Shown here piece by piece: positions 52,401-64,000 of a DNA stretch of 64,000 nt. The DNA is taken from NCBI GenBank assembly GCA_008729055.1, contig SDUX01000078.1, positions 62,001-126,000 of the forward strand. The letters are read 5' to 3'. The notes beneath the pieces are model-generated. The model saw only the letters and a program-made list of their open reading frames with translations. It did no database searches and was not told the origin of the DNA. Numbering within the stretch: the first letter of the stretch is position 1; every line of letters begins with the position of its first letter. The DNA comes from Pyropia haitanensis (Eukaryota; Rhodophyta; Bangiophyceae; Bangiales; Bangiaceae). The translations under genes were made by a program, and so were the position numbers.

Positions 52401-55400
52401 GTTCGACCCCCACGGTCGTGCATGCGGTGGTAGGCCGCTTCTCACCCACTTTTGCCCACTGTTGCCCACTTTTGCCCACTTTCGCGTGTACAGCAATGCA
52501 GCACGCGCTCCGGCGGCCGAATTGGCTTGCATGCTTTATTCCAGCCATACATCCGCCCGCTCGACGTCCGAGCTTCCACCCGCACCGTCGTGCATGGGGT
52601 GGTTGGCCGACCCGTTCGTTGGCGCGTCCGTTGGATGCAACGAGCGTTTTGTGGAGCGCCGGTTTCCACGTGTCAATTTTGTGGAATGGTTTTTGCCACG
52701 TGGGGGTCCCGACAGCCAGGTGTGACGGTCGGCGACAAAAGTTCCGCCCTCACACCGTCCACGCCAGTGTGACGGGCGGAACGCGCAGGGGACAGTTTGG
52801 GTGGCGGGGCGCACTTTGTGGCCACTGTTGGACCACTTTCTGGCGACTTTCACGTGAATTTTCTTTGCAGTTATGGAAAGTTCTTGCCCCCAATTGCCCA
52901 TTTGTGTCCTAATTTGGCCCCCTTTTTGCCCACTTTTTGCCCACTTCTTACCCACTTCCTACCCACTTGTGCCCACTTTTGCCCACTTTTGCCCACTTTT
53001 GCGTCTACAGCGATGCTGCACACGATCCGGCGGCCGAATTGGCGCGCATCCTTCATTCCAGCCATAGATCCACCCGCTCGATGTCCGAGGTTCGACCCCC
53101 ACGGTCGTGCATGCGGTGGTAGGCCGCTTCTCACCCACTTTTGCCCACTGTTGCCCACTTTTGCCCACTTTCGCGTGTACAGCAATGCAGCACGCGCTCC
53201 GGCGGCCGAATTGGCTTGCATGCTTTATTCCAGCCATACATCCGCCCGCTCGACGTCCGAGCTTCCACCCGCACCGTCGTGCATGGGGTGGTTGGCCGAC
53301 CCGTTCGTTGGCGCGTCCGTTGGATGCAACGAGCGTTTTGTGGAGCGCCGGTTTCCACGTGTCAATTTTGTGGAATGGTTTTTGCCACGTGGGGGTCCCG
53401 ACAGCCAGGTGTGACGGTCGGCGACAAAAGTTCCGCCCTCACACCGTCCACGCCAGTGTGACGGGCGGAACGCGCAGGGGACAGTTTGGGTGGCGGGGCG
53501 CACTTTGTGGCCACTGTTGGACCACTTTCTGGCGACTTTCACGTGAATTTTCTTTGCAGTTATGGAAAGTTCTTGCCCCCAATTGCCCATTTGTGTCCTA
53601 ATTTGGCCCCCTTTTTGCCCACTTTTTGCCCACTTCTTACCCACTTCCTACCCACTTGTGCCCACTTTTGCCCACTTTTGCCCACTTTTGCGTCTACAGC
53701 GATGCTGCACACGATCCGGCGGCCGAATTGGCGCGCATCCTTCATTCCAGCCATAGATCCACCCGCTCGATGTCCGAGGTTCGACCCCCACGGTCGTGCA
53801 TGCGGTGGTAGGCCGCTTCTCACCCACTTTTGCCCACTGTTGCCCACTTTTGCCCACTTTCGCGTGTACAGCAATGCAGCACGCGCTCCGGCGGCCGAAT
53901 TGGCTTGCATGCTTTATTCCAGCCATACATCCGCCCGCTCGACGTCCGAGCTTCCACCCGCACCGTCGTGCATGGGGTGGTTGGCCGACCCGTTCGTTGG
54001 CGCGTCCGTTGGATGCAACGAGCGTTTTGTGGAGCGCCGGTTTCCACGTGTCAATTTTGTGGAATGGTTTTTGCCACGTGGGGGTCCCGACAGCCAGGTG
54101 TGACGGTCGGCGACAAAAGTTCCGCCCTCACACCGTCCACGCCAGTGTGACGGGCGGAACGCGCAGGGGACAGTTTGGGTGGCGGGGCGCACTTTGTGGC
54201 CACTGTTGGACCACTTTCTGGCGACTTTCACGTGAATTTTCTTTGCAGTTATGGAAAGTTCTTGCCCCCAATTGCCCATTTGTGTCCTAATTTGGCCCCC
54301 TTTTTGCCCACTTTTTGCCCACTTCTTACCCACTTCCTACCCACTTGTGCCCACTTTTGCCCACTTTTGCCCACTTTTGCGTCTACAGCGATGCTGCACA
54401 CGATCCGGCGGCCGAATTGGCGCGCATCCTTCATTCCAGCCATAGATCCACCCGCTCGATGTCCGAGGTTCGACCCCCACGGTCGTGCATGCGGTGGTAG
54501 GCCGCTTCTCACCCACTTTTGCCCACTGTTGCCCACTTTTGCCCACTTTCGCGTGTACAGCAATGCAGCACGCGCTCCGGCGGCCGAATTGGCTTGCATG
54601 CTTTATTCCAGCCATACATCCGCCCGCTCGACGTCCGAGCTTCCACCCGCACCGTCGTGCATGGGGTGGTTGGCCGACCCGTTCGTTGGCGCGTCCGTTG
54701 GATGCAACGAGCGTTTTGTGGAGCGCCGGTTTCCACGTGTCAATTTTGTGGAATGGTTTTTGCCACGTGGGGGTCCCGACAGCCAGGTGTGACGGTCGGC
54801 GACAAAAGTTCCGCCCTCACACCGTCCACGCCAGTGTGACGGGCGGAACGCGCAGGGGACAGTTTGGGTGGCGGGGCGCACTTTGTGGCCACTGTTGGAC
54901 CACTTTCTGGCGACTTTCACGTGAATTTTCTTTGCAGTTATGGAAAGTTCTTGCCCCCAATTGCCCATTTGTGTCCTAATTTGGCCCCCTTTTTGCCCAC
55001 TTTTTGCCCACTTCTTACCCACTTCCTACCCACTTGTGCCCACTTTTGCCCACTTTTGCCCACTTTTGCGTCTACAGCGATGCTGCACACGATCCGGCGG
55101 CCGAATTGGCGCGCATCCTTCATTCCAGCCATAGATCCACCCGCTCGATGTCCGAGGTTCGACCCCCACGGTCGTGCATGCGGTGGTAGGCCGCTTCTCA
55201 CCCACTTTTGCCCACTGTTGCCCACTTTTGCCCACTTTCGCGTGTACAGCAATGCAGCACGCGCTCCGGCGGCCGAATTGGCTTGCATGCTTTATTCCAG
55301 CCATACATCCGCCCGCTCGACGTCCGAGCTTCCACCCGCACCGTCGTGCATGGGGTGGTTGGCCGACCCGTTCGTTGGCGCGTCCGTTGGATGCAACGAG

Positions 55401-56312
55401 CGTTTTGTGGAGCGCCGGTTTCCACGTGTCAATTTTGTGGAATGGTTTTTGCCACGTGGGGGTCCCGACAGCCAGGTGTGACGGTCGGCGACAAAAGTTC
55501 CGCCCTCACACCGTCCACGCCAGTGTGACGGGCGGAACGCGCAGGGGACAGTTTGGGTGGCGGGGCGCACTTTGTGGCCACTGTTGGACCACTTTCTGGC
55601 GACTTTCACGTGAATTTTCTTTGCAGTTATGGAAAGTTCTTGCCCCCAATTGCCCATTTGTGTCCTAATTTGGCCCCCTTTTTGCCCACTTTTTGCCCAC
55701 TTCTTACCCACTTCCTACCCACTTGTGCCCACTTTTGCCCACTTTTGCCCACTTTTGCGTCTACAGCGATGCTGCACACGATCCGGCGGCCGAATTGGCG
55801 CGCATCCTTCATTCCAGCCATAGATCCACCCGCTCGATGTCCGAGGTTCGACCCCCACGGTCGTGCATGCGGTGGTAGGCCGCTTCTCACCCACTTTTGC
55901 CCACTGTTGCCCACTTTTGCCCACTTTCGCGTGTACAGCAATGCAGCACGCGCTCCGGCGGCCGAATTGGCTTGCATGCTTTATTCCAGCCATACATCCG
56001 CCCGCTCGACGTCCGAGCTTCCACCCGCACCGTCGTGCATGGGGTGGTTGGCCGACCCGTTCGTTGGCGCGTCCGTTGGATGCAACGAGCGTTTTGTGGA
56101 GCGCCGGTTTCCACGTGTCAATTTTGTGGAATGGTTTTTGCCACGTGGGGGTCCCGACAGCCAGGTGTGACGGTCGGCGACAAAAGTTCCGCCCTCACAC
56201 CGTCCACGCCAGTGTGACGGGCGGAACGCGCAGGGGACAGTTTGGGTGGCGGGGCGCACTTTGTGGCCACTGTTGGACCACTTTCTGGCGACTTTCACGT
56301 GAATTTTCTTTG
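49423..56312. repeat. Block of ten perfect 689-bp units
   Basis: 6,890 bp = 10 x 689, matching the reference throughout, with no gene. Confidence 0.95.
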
Positions 56313-57078
56313 CAGTTATGGAAAGTTCTTGCCCCCAATTGCCCATTTGTGTCCTAATTTGGCCCCCTTTTTGCCCACTTTTTGCCCACTTCTTACCCAC
56401 TTCCTACCCACTTGTGCCCACTTTTGCCCACTTTTGCCCACTTTTGCGTCTACAGCGATGCTGCACACGATCCGGCGGCCGAATTGGCGCGCATCCTTCA
56501 TTCCAGCCATAGATCCACCCGCTCGATGTCCGAGGTTCGACCCCCACGGTCGTGCATGCGGTGGTAGGCCGCTTCTCACCCACTTGATTTGCCCACTGCT
56601 TGCCCACTTTGCCCACTTTCGCGTGTACAGCAATGCAGCACGCGCTCCGGCGGCCATTGGCTTGCATGCTTTATTCCGATAGGACGCCACTTTCGCGTGT
56701 ACAGCAATGCAGCACGCGCTCCGGCGGCCGAATTGGCTTGCATGCTTTATTCCAGCCATACATCCGCCCGCTCGACGTCCGAGCTTCCACCCGCACCGTC
56801 GTGCATGGGGTGGTTGGCCGACCCGTTCGTTGGCGCGTCCGTTGGATGCAACGAGCGTTTTGTGGAGCGCCGGTTTCCACGTGTCAATTTTGTGGAATGG
56901 TTTTTGCCACGTGGGGGTCCCGACAGCCAGGTGTGACGGTCGGCGACAAAAGTTCCGCCCTCACACCGTCCACGCCAGTGTGACGGGCGGAACGCGCAGG
57001 GGACAGTTTGGGTGGCGGGGCGCACTTTGTGGCCACTGTTGGACCACTTTCTGGCGACTTTCACGTGAATTTTCTTTG
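56313..57078. repeat. 766-bp variant unit with a 74-bp internal duplication
   Basis: Within sub-repeat B, the stretch from CCACTTTCGCGTGTACAG to TTTATTCC occurs twice, offset 74 bp: about 56613-56677 and 56687-56753. The first copy lacks GA in the conserved block (GGCCATTGGC) and ends in a filler GATAGGACG not present elsewhere in the unit. The minisatellite just upstream is also altered (CTTGATTTG for CTTTTG, CTGCTTG for CTGTTG, CTTTG for CTTTTG; net +3). Together these account for the +77. Slippage with template switching, or a mis-joined noisy read, could both produce this. Confidence 0.9.
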
Positions 57079-60000
57079 CAGTTATGGAAAGTTCTTGCCC
57101 CCAATTGCCCATTTGTGTCCTAATTTGGCCCCCTTTTTGCCCACTTTTTGCCCACTTCTTACCCACTTCCTACCCACTTGTGCCCACTTTTGCCCACTTT
57201 TGCCCACTTTTGCGTCTACAGCGATGCTGCACACGATCCGGCGGCCGAATTGGCGCGCATCCTTCATTCCAGCCATAGATCCACCCGCTCGATGTCCGAG
57301 GTTCGACCCCCACGGTCGTGCATGCGGTGGTAGGCCGCTTCTCACCCACTTTTGCCCACTGTTGCCCACTTTTGCCCACTTTCGCGTGTACAGCAATGCA
57401 GCACGCGCTCCGGCGGCCGAATTGGCTTGCATGCTTTATTCCAGCCATACATCCGCCCGCTCGACGTCCGAGCTTCCACCCGCACCGTCGTGCATGGGGT
57501 GGTTGGCCGACCCGTTCGTTGGCGCGTCCGTTGGATGCAACGAGCGTTTTGTGGAGCGCCGGTTTCCACGTGTCAATTTTGTGGAATGGTTTTTGCCACG
57601 TGGGGGTCCCGACAGCCAGGTGTGACGGTCGGCGACAAAAGTTCCGCCCTCACACCGTCCACGCCAGTGTGACGGGCGGAACGCGCAGGGGACAGTTTGG
57701 GTGGCGGGGCGCACTTTGTGGCCACTGTTGGACCACTTTCTGGCGACTTTCACGTGAATTTTCTTTGCAGTTATGGAAAGTTCTTGCCCCCAATTGCCCA
57801 TTTGTGTCCTAATTTGGCCCCCTTTTTGCCCACTTTTTGCCCACTTCTTACCCACTTCCTACCCACTTGTGCCCACTTTTGCCCACTTTTGCCCACTTTT
57901 GCGTCTACAGCGATGCTGCACACGATCCGGCGGCCGAATTGGCGCGCATCCTTCATTCCAGCCATAGATCCACCCGCTCGATGTCCGAGGTTCGACCCCC
58001 ACGGTCGTGCATGCGGTGGTAGGCCGCTTCTCACCCACTTTTGCCCACTGTTGCCCACTTTTGCCCACTTTCGCGTGTACAGCAATGCAGCACGCGCTCC
58101 GGCGGCCGAATTGGCTTGCATGCTTTATTCCAGCCATACATCCGCCCGCTCGACGTCCGAGCTTCCACCCGCACCGTCGTGCATGGGGTGGTTGGCCGAC
58201 CCGTTCGTTGGCGCGTCCGTTGGATGCAACGAGCGTTTTGTGGAGCGCCGGTTTCCACGTGTCAATTTTGTGGAATGGTTTTTGCCACGTGGGGGTCCCG
58301 ACAGCCAGGTGTGACGGTCGGCGACAAAAGTTCCGCCCTCACACCGTCCACGCCAGTGTGACGGGCGGAACGCGCAGGGGACAGTTTGGGTGGCGGGGCG
58401 CACTTTGTGGCCACTGTTGGACCACTTTCTGGCGACTTTCACGTGAATTTTCTTTGCAGTTATGGAAAGTTCTTGCCCCCAATTGCCCATTTGTGTCCTA
58501 ATTTGGCCCCCTTTTTGCCCACTTTTTGCCCACTTCTTACCCACTTCCTACCCACTTGTGCCCACTTTTGCCCACTTTTGCCCACTTTTGCGTCTACAGC
58601 GATGCTGCACACGATCCGGCGGCCGAATTGGCGCGCATCCTTCATTCCAGCCATAGATCCACCCGCTCGATGTCCGAGGTTCGACCCCCACGGTCGTGCA
58701 TGCGGTGGTAGGCCGCTTCTCACCCACTTTTGCCCACTGTTGCCCACTTTTGCCCACTTTCGCGTGTACAGCAATGCAGCACGCGCTCCGGCGGCCGAAT
58801 TGGCTTGCATGCTTTATTCCAGCCATACATCCGCCCGCTCGACGTCCGAGCTTCCACCCGCACCGTCGTGCATGGGGTGGTTGGCCGACCCGTTCGTTGG
58901 CGCGTCCGTTGGATGCAACGAGCGTTTTGTGGAGCGCCGGTTTCCACGTGTCAATTTTGTGGAATGGTTTTTGCCACGTGGGGGTCCCGACAGCCAGGTG
59001 TGACGGTCGGCGACAAAAGTTCCGCCCTCACACCGTCCACGCCAGTGTGACGGGCGGAACGCGCAGGGGACAGTTTGGGTGGCGGGGCGCACTTTGTGGC
59101 CACTGTTGGACCACTTTCTGGCGACTTTCACGTGAATTTTCTTTGCAGTTATGGAAAGTTCTTGCCCCCAATTGCCCATTTGTGTCCTAATTTGGCCCCC
59201 TTTTTGCCCACTTTTTGCCCACTTCTTACCCACTTCCTACCCACTTGTGCCCACTTTTGCCCACTTTTGCCCACTTTTGCGTCTACAGCGATGCTGCACA
59301 CGATCCGGCGGCCGAATTGGCGCGCATCCTTCATTCCAGCCATAGATCCACCCGCTCGATGTCCGAGGTTCGACCCCCACGGTCGTGCATGCGGTGGTAG
59401 GCCGCTTCTCACCCACTTTTGCCCACTGTTGCCCACTTTTGCCCACTTTCGCGTGTACAGCAATGCAGCACGCGCTCCGGCGGCCGAATTGGCTTGCATG
59501 CTTTATTCCAGCCATACATCCGCCCGCTCGACGTCCGAGCTTCCACCCGCACCGTCGTGCATGGGGTGGTTGGCCGACCCGTTCGTTGGCGCGTCCGTTG
59601 GATGCAACGAGCGTTTTGTGGAGCGCCGGTTTCCACGTGTCAATTTTGTGGAATGGTTTTTGCCACGTGGGGGTCCCGACAGCCAGGTGTGACGGTCGGC
59701 GACAAAAGTTCCGCCCTCACACCGTCCACGCCAGTGTGACGGGCGGAACGCGCAGGGGACAGTTTGGGTGGCGGGGCGCACTTTGTGGCCACTGTTGGAC
59801 CACTTTCTGGCGACTTTCACGTGAATTTTCTTTGCAGTTATGGAAAGTTCTTGCCCCCAATTGCCCATTTGTGTCCTAATTTGGCCCCCTTTTTGCCCAC
59901 TTTTTGCCCACTTCTTACCCACTTCCTACCCACTTGTGCCCACTTTTGCCCACTTTTGCCCACTTTTGCGTCTACAGCGATGCTGCACACGATCCGGCGG

Positions 60001-61212
60001 CCGAATTGGCGCGCATCCTTCATTCCAGCCATAGATCCACCCGCTCGATGTCCGAGGTTCGACCCCCACGGTCGTGCATGCGGTGGTAGGCCGCTTCTCA
60101 CCCACTTTTGCCCACTGTTGCCCACTTTTGCCCACTTTCGCGTGTACAGCAATGCAGCACGCGCTCCGGCGGCCGAATTGGCTTGCATGCTTTATTCCAG
60201 CCATACATCCGCCCGCTCGACGTCCGAGCTTCCACCCGCACCGTCGTGCATGGGGTGGTTGGCCGACCCGTTCGTTGGCGCGTCCGTTGGATGCAACGAG
60301 CGTTTTGTGGAGCGCCGGTTTCCACGTGTCAATTTTGTGGAATGGTTTTTGCCACGTGGGGGTCCCGACAGCCAGGTGTGACGGTCGGCGACAAAAGTTC
60401 CGCCCTCACACCGTCCACGCCAGTGTGACGGGCGGAACGCGCAGGGGACAGTTTGGGTGGCGGGGCGCACTTTGTGGCCACTGTTGGACCACTTTCTGGC
60501 GACTTTCACGTGAATTTTCTTTGCAGTTATGGAAAGTTCTTGCCCCCAATTGCCCATTTGTGTCCTAATTTGGCCCCCTTTTTGCCCACTTTTTGCCCAC
60601 TTCTTACCCACTTCCTACCCACTTGTGCCCACTTTTGCCCACTTTTGCCCACTTTTGCGTCTACAGCGATGCTGCACACGATCCGGCGGCCGAATTGGCG
60701 CGCATCCTTCATTCCAGCCATAGATCCACCCGCTCGATGTCCGAGGTTCGACCCCCACGGTCGTGCATGCGGTGGTAGGCCGCTTCTCACCCACTTTTGC
60801 CCACTGTTGCCCACTTTTGCCCACTTTCGCGTGTACAGCAATGCAGCACGCGCTCCGGCGGCCGAATTGGCTTGCATGCTTTATTCCAGCCATACATCCG
60901 CCCGCTCGACGTCCGAGCTTCCACCCGCACCGTCGTGCATGGGGTGGTTGGCCGACCCGTTCGTTGGCGCGTCCGTTGGATGCAACGAGCGTTTTGTGGA
61001 GCGCCGGTTTCCACGTGTCAATTTTGTGGAATGGTTTTTGCCACGTGGGGGTCCCGACAGCCAGGTGTGACGGTCGGCGACAAAAGTTCCGCCCTCACAC
61101 CGTCCACGCCAGTGTGACGGGCGGAACGCGCAGGGGACAGTTTGGGTGGCGGGGCGCACTTTGTGGCCACTGTTGGACCACTTTCTGGCGACTTTCACGT
61201 GAATTTTCTTTG
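57079..61212. repeat. Block of six perfect 689-bp units
   Basis: 4,134 bp = 6 x 689, identical to the reference where compared. This is the last perfectly homogeneous stretch before the right end degrades. Confidence 0.95.
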
Positions 61213-62594
61213 CAGTTATGGAAAGTTCTTGCCCCCAATTGCCCATTTGTGTCCTAATTTGGCCCCCTTTTTGCCCACTTTTTGCCCACTTCTTACCCAC
61301 TTCCTACCCACTTGTGCCCACTTTTGCCCACTTTTGCCCACTTTTGCGTCTACAGCGATGCTGCACACGATCCGGCGGCCGAATTGGCGCGCATCCTTCA
61401 TTCCAGCCATAGATCCACCCGCTCGATGTCCGAGGTTCGACCCCCACGGTCGTGCATGCGGTGGTAGGCCGCTTCTCACCCACTTTTGCCCACTGTTGCC
61501 CACTTTTGCCCACTTTCGCGTGTACAGCAATGCAGCACGCGCTCCGGCGGCCGAATTGGCTTGCATGCTTTATTCCAGCCATACATCCGCCCGCTCGACG
61601 TCCGAGCTTCCACCCGCACCGTCGTGCATGGGGTGGTTGGCCGACCCGTTCGTTGGCGCGTCCGTTGGATGCAACGAGCGTTTTGTGGAGCGCCGGTTTC
61701 CACGTGTCAATTTTGTGGAATGGTTTTTGCCACGTGGGGGTCCCGACAGCCAGGTGTGACGGGTCGGCGACAAAAGTTCCGCCCTCACACCGTCCACGCC
61801 AGTGTGACGGGCGGAACGCGCAGGGGACAGTTTGGGTGGCGGGGCGCACTTTGTGGCCACTGTTGGACCACTTTCTGGCGACTTTCACGTGAATTTTCTT
61901 TGCAGTTATGGAAAGTTCTTGCCCCCAATTGCCCATTTGTGTCCTAATTTGGCCCCCTTTTTGCCCACTTTTTGCCCACTTCTTACCCACTTCCTACCCA
62001 CTTGTGCCCACTTTTGCCCACTTTTGCCCACTTTTGCGTCTACAGCGATGCTGCACACGATCCGGCGGCCGAATTGGCGCGCATCCTTCATTCCAGCCAT
62101 AGATCCACCCGCTCGATGTCCGAGGTTCGACCCCCACGGTCGTGCATGCGGTGGTAGGCCGCTTCTCACCCACTTTTGCCCCACTGTTGCCCACTTTTGC
62201 CCACTTTCGCGTGTACAGCAATGCAGCACGCGCTCCGGCGGCCGAATTGGCTTGCATGCTTTATTCCAGCCATACATCCGCCCGCTCGACGTCCGAGCTT
62301 CCACCCGCCACCGTCGTGCATGGGGTGGTTGGCCGACCCGTTCGTTGGCGCGTCCGTTGGATGCAACGAGCGTTTTGTGGAGCGCCGGTTTCCACGTGTC
62401 AATTTTTGTGGAATGGTTTTTGCCACGTGGGGGGTCCCGACAGCCAGGTGTGACGGTCGGCGACAAAAGTTCCGCCCTCACACCGTCCACGCCAGTGTGA
62501 CGGGCGGAACGCGCAGGGACAGTTTGGGTGGCGGGGCGCACTTTGTGGCCACTGTTGGACCACTTTCTGGCGACTTTCACGTGAATTTTCTTTG
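61213..62594. repeat. Two units with single-base indels (690 and 692 bp)
   Basis: The first (61213-61902) has one extra G at 61761-61763 (GACGGGTCGG). The second (61903-62594) has four single-base gains and one loss, all in runs: extra C at 62179-62182, extra C near 62308, extra T at 62403-62407, extra G at 62429-62434, and one G missing at 62516-62518. Net changes are +1 and +3. No substitutions were seen. Confidence 0.9.
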
Positions 62595-63075
62595 CAGTTA
62601 TGGAAAGTTCTTGCCCCCAATTGCCCATTTGTGTCCTAATTTGGCCCCCTTTTTGCCCACTTTTGCCCAGTTTGCCCACTTTTGCCCACTTCGCGTGTGC
62701 ACAGCAATGCAGCACGCGCTCCGGCGGCCGAATTGGCTTGCACTGCTGTTATTCCAGCCATACATCCGCCCGCTCGATGTCCGAGCTTCCACCCGCACCG
62801 TCGTGCATGGGGTGGTGGCCGACCCGTTCCCCCACGCGTCCGCATGATGCAACGAGCGTTTTGTCAGCGCCGGTTTCCCACTGTCAATTTTTGGAATGGT
62901 TTCGCCACGTGGGGGTGCAGACAGCGCTCCGGACGGTCGGCGGCAAAAGTTCCGCCCTCACACCGTCCATCCGCCCGTGACGGGCGGAACGCGCAGGGGA
63001 CAGTTTGGGTGGCGGGGCGCACTTTGTGGCCACTGTTGGACCACTTTCTGGCGACTTTCACGTGAATTTTCTTTG
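62595..63075. repeat. 481-bp diverged unit lacking sub-repeat A
   Basis: The distance from the T5 run to the CGTG pivot is 40 bp instead of 247, so about 207 bp are missing between the first and second minisatellite blocks. This removes sub-repeat A plus about three decamers. The retained monomer is B-like but has the A-type base in CTCGATGTCCGAG, suggesting an A/B hybrid. The rest carries true substitutions as well as indels: GTTCCCCCACGCG for GTTCGTTGGCGCG, loss of CACGTG site 1, CCGTGACGG in the dyad. CACGTG sites 2 and 3 and the TTTTCTTTGCAG tract remain. Confidence 0.88.
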
Positions 63076-63757
63076 CAGTTATGGAAAGTTCTTGCCCCCA
63101 ATTGCCCATTTGTGTCCTAATTTGGCCCCCTTTTTGCCCACTTTTTGCCCACTTCTTACCCACTTCCTACCCACTTGTGCCCACTTTTGCCCACTTTTTG
63201 CCCACTTTTGCGTCTACAGCGATGCTGCGCACTTCCGGCGGCTGTTTGGCGCGCATCCTTCACTCCAGCCATAATCCACCCGCAGTTGTCCGAGTTCGAC
63301 CCCCACGGTCGTGCATGTGTGGTAGGCCGCTTCCCACCCACTTTTGCCCACTGTTGCCCACTTTTGCCCACTTTCGCGTGTACAGCAATTTTGCCGCTTT
63401 TGGCGGCCGAATTGGCTTGCATGCTTTGCACCAGCCATACATCCGCCCGCTCGACGTCCGAGCTTCCACCCGCACCGTCGTGCATGGGGTGGTTGGCCGA
63501 CCCGTTCGTTGGCGCGTCCGTTGGATGCAACGAGCGTTTTGTGGAGCGCCGGTTTCCACGTGTCAATTTTGTGGAATGGTTTTTGCCACGTGGGGGTCCC
63601 GACAGCCAGGTGTGACGGTCGGCGACAAAAGTTCCGCCCTCACACCGTCCACGCCAGTGTGACGGGCGGAACGCGCAGGGGACAGTTTGGGTGGCGGGGC
63701 GCACTTTGTGGCCACTGTTGGACCACTTTCTGGCGACTTTCACGTGAATTTTCTTTG
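63076..63757. repeat. 682-bp diverged unit
   Basis: Net -7 bp. Changes are confined to sub-repeats A and B: an extra T at 63195-63199, then differences around 63228-63247, 63251-63300, 63317-63333, 63389-63402 and 63428-63431. The B-box-like string loses one G but keeps GTTCGACCCC. The conserved GGCGGCCGAATTGG is broken in A (GGCGGCTGTTTGG) but kept in B. From about 63435 to 63757 the second half matches the reference exactly, including all three CACGTG sites and the dyad. Confidence 0.88.
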
Positions 63758-64000
63758 CAGTTATGGAAAGTTCTTGCCCCCAATTGCCCATTTGTGTCCT
63801 AATTTGGCCCCCTTTTTGCCCACTTTTTGCCCACTTCTTACCCACTTCCTACCCACTTGTGCCCACTTTTGCCCACTTTTGCCCACTTTTGCGTCTACAG
63901 CGATGCTGCACACGATCCGTCGCGCGCCACAAAAGGTTGCCGCCGCTTCACACCGTCCACGCCCAGTGTGAATGCGGCGCGGAACTTGCGCAGGCCCGGA
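63758..64000. repeat. Truncated, rearranged last copy
   Basis: 63758-63919 matches unit positions 1-162 exactly, ending CACACGATCCG. The sequence then jumps to material matching the dyad region (about unit 551-614): 63920-64000 contains ACAAAAGGTTGCCGCCG, TTCACACCGTCCACGCCC and AGTGTGAATGCGGCG, with many single-base insertions. Roughly 390 bp (parts of A, all of B, and C up to the dyad) are missing. The hairpin arms are degraded. This is either the eroding array edge or a noisy contig end. Confidence 0.85.

Larger units (their letters stand above)
1..64000. repeat. Satellite array, 689-bp unit, about 92.9 copies
   Basis: Every part of the window is the same unit in the same orientation. The landmark ttATGGAAAG (A at unit position 6) recurs at 6, 695, 1384 and so on to 63763, giving 93 landmarks and 92 intervals. 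Of these intervals 82 are exactly 689 bp; the others are 1178 (with gap), 688 (three times), 706, 766, 690, 692, 481 and 682 bp. Hand count gives 403 G+C per unit. No unique DNA flanks the array inside the window, so both ends lie outside it or coincide with a contig end. Known biology: arrays of this size and homogeneity are typical of eukaryotic heterochromatin. The chromosomal location and the species are not determinable from the sequence. Confidence 0.98.

Noticed and set aside
1..64000. Transposable element, ribosomal DNA or telomeric array
   Set aside because: No terminal inverted or long terminal repeats, target duplications, transposase or polymerase motifs, no recognisable rRNA core, and no short G/T-rich telomere repeat. 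The decamer CCCACTTTTG is too C-rich and too interrupted to be telomeric.

Overview
The whole window is one head-to-tail tandem array of a 689-bp unit (hand count 403 of 689 bases G+C, about 58.5%). Taking the window's first base as unit position 1, there are 92 complete unit intervals plus a truncated 93rd copy at the right edge. Of these, 82 are exactly 689 bp and I found no base differences among those I compared; their conceptual translations agree in all six frames. I find no gene that I would defend as real, no RNA gene, no transposase or reverse transcriptase, and no unique single-copy DNA. The organism cannot be named from this. A very long, highly homogenised satellite and a 500-N scaffold gap suggest a nuclear genome of a eukaryote: centromeric, pericentromeric, subtelomeric or other heterochromatin. 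CpG is not depleted (about 58 per unit by hand count, near expectation), which argues weakly against long-standing vertebrate-type CpG methylation.

Layout: 1-4134, six perfect units; 4135-5312, a unit interrupted by a 500-N gap; 5313-8755, five units, two with one C missing; 8756-39071, 44 consecutive perfect units; 39072-39759, one T missing; 39760-48716, 13 perfect units; 48717-49422, a unit with a net 17-bp cluster of changes; 49423-56312, 10 perfect units; 56313-57078, a unit with a 74-bp internal duplication; 57079-61212, six perfect units; 61213-62594, two units with single-base indels; 62595-63075, a 481-bp unit missing one sub-repeat; 63076-63757, a diverged 682-bp unit; 63758-64000, a truncated and rearranged last copy. 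Perfect copies dominate and variation is concentrated at the right end, as expected at an array edge or a poorly supported contig end.

Inside the unit (positions as in unit 1; for any unit starting at S, add S-1): a 10/11-bp pyrimidine-rich minisatellite at 51-133; two 172-bp sub-repeats, A (95-266) and B (267-438), identical at 144 of 166 ungapped positions; a second half (439-689) with three CACGTG palindromes, a strong 15-bp stem-loop with a competing partner, and a degenerate minisatellite at 634-672. 689 is close to 4 x 172, and four related blocks can be pivoted on a shared CGTG. The unit is therefore probably an old tetramer of a nucleosome-sized monomer, a higher-order repeat comparable in layout (not in sequence) to alpha satellite. 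The minus strand carries two exact G3N7G3N7G3N7G3 quadruplex motifs per unit. Because 689 is not a multiple of 3, no reading frame continues from unit to unit.
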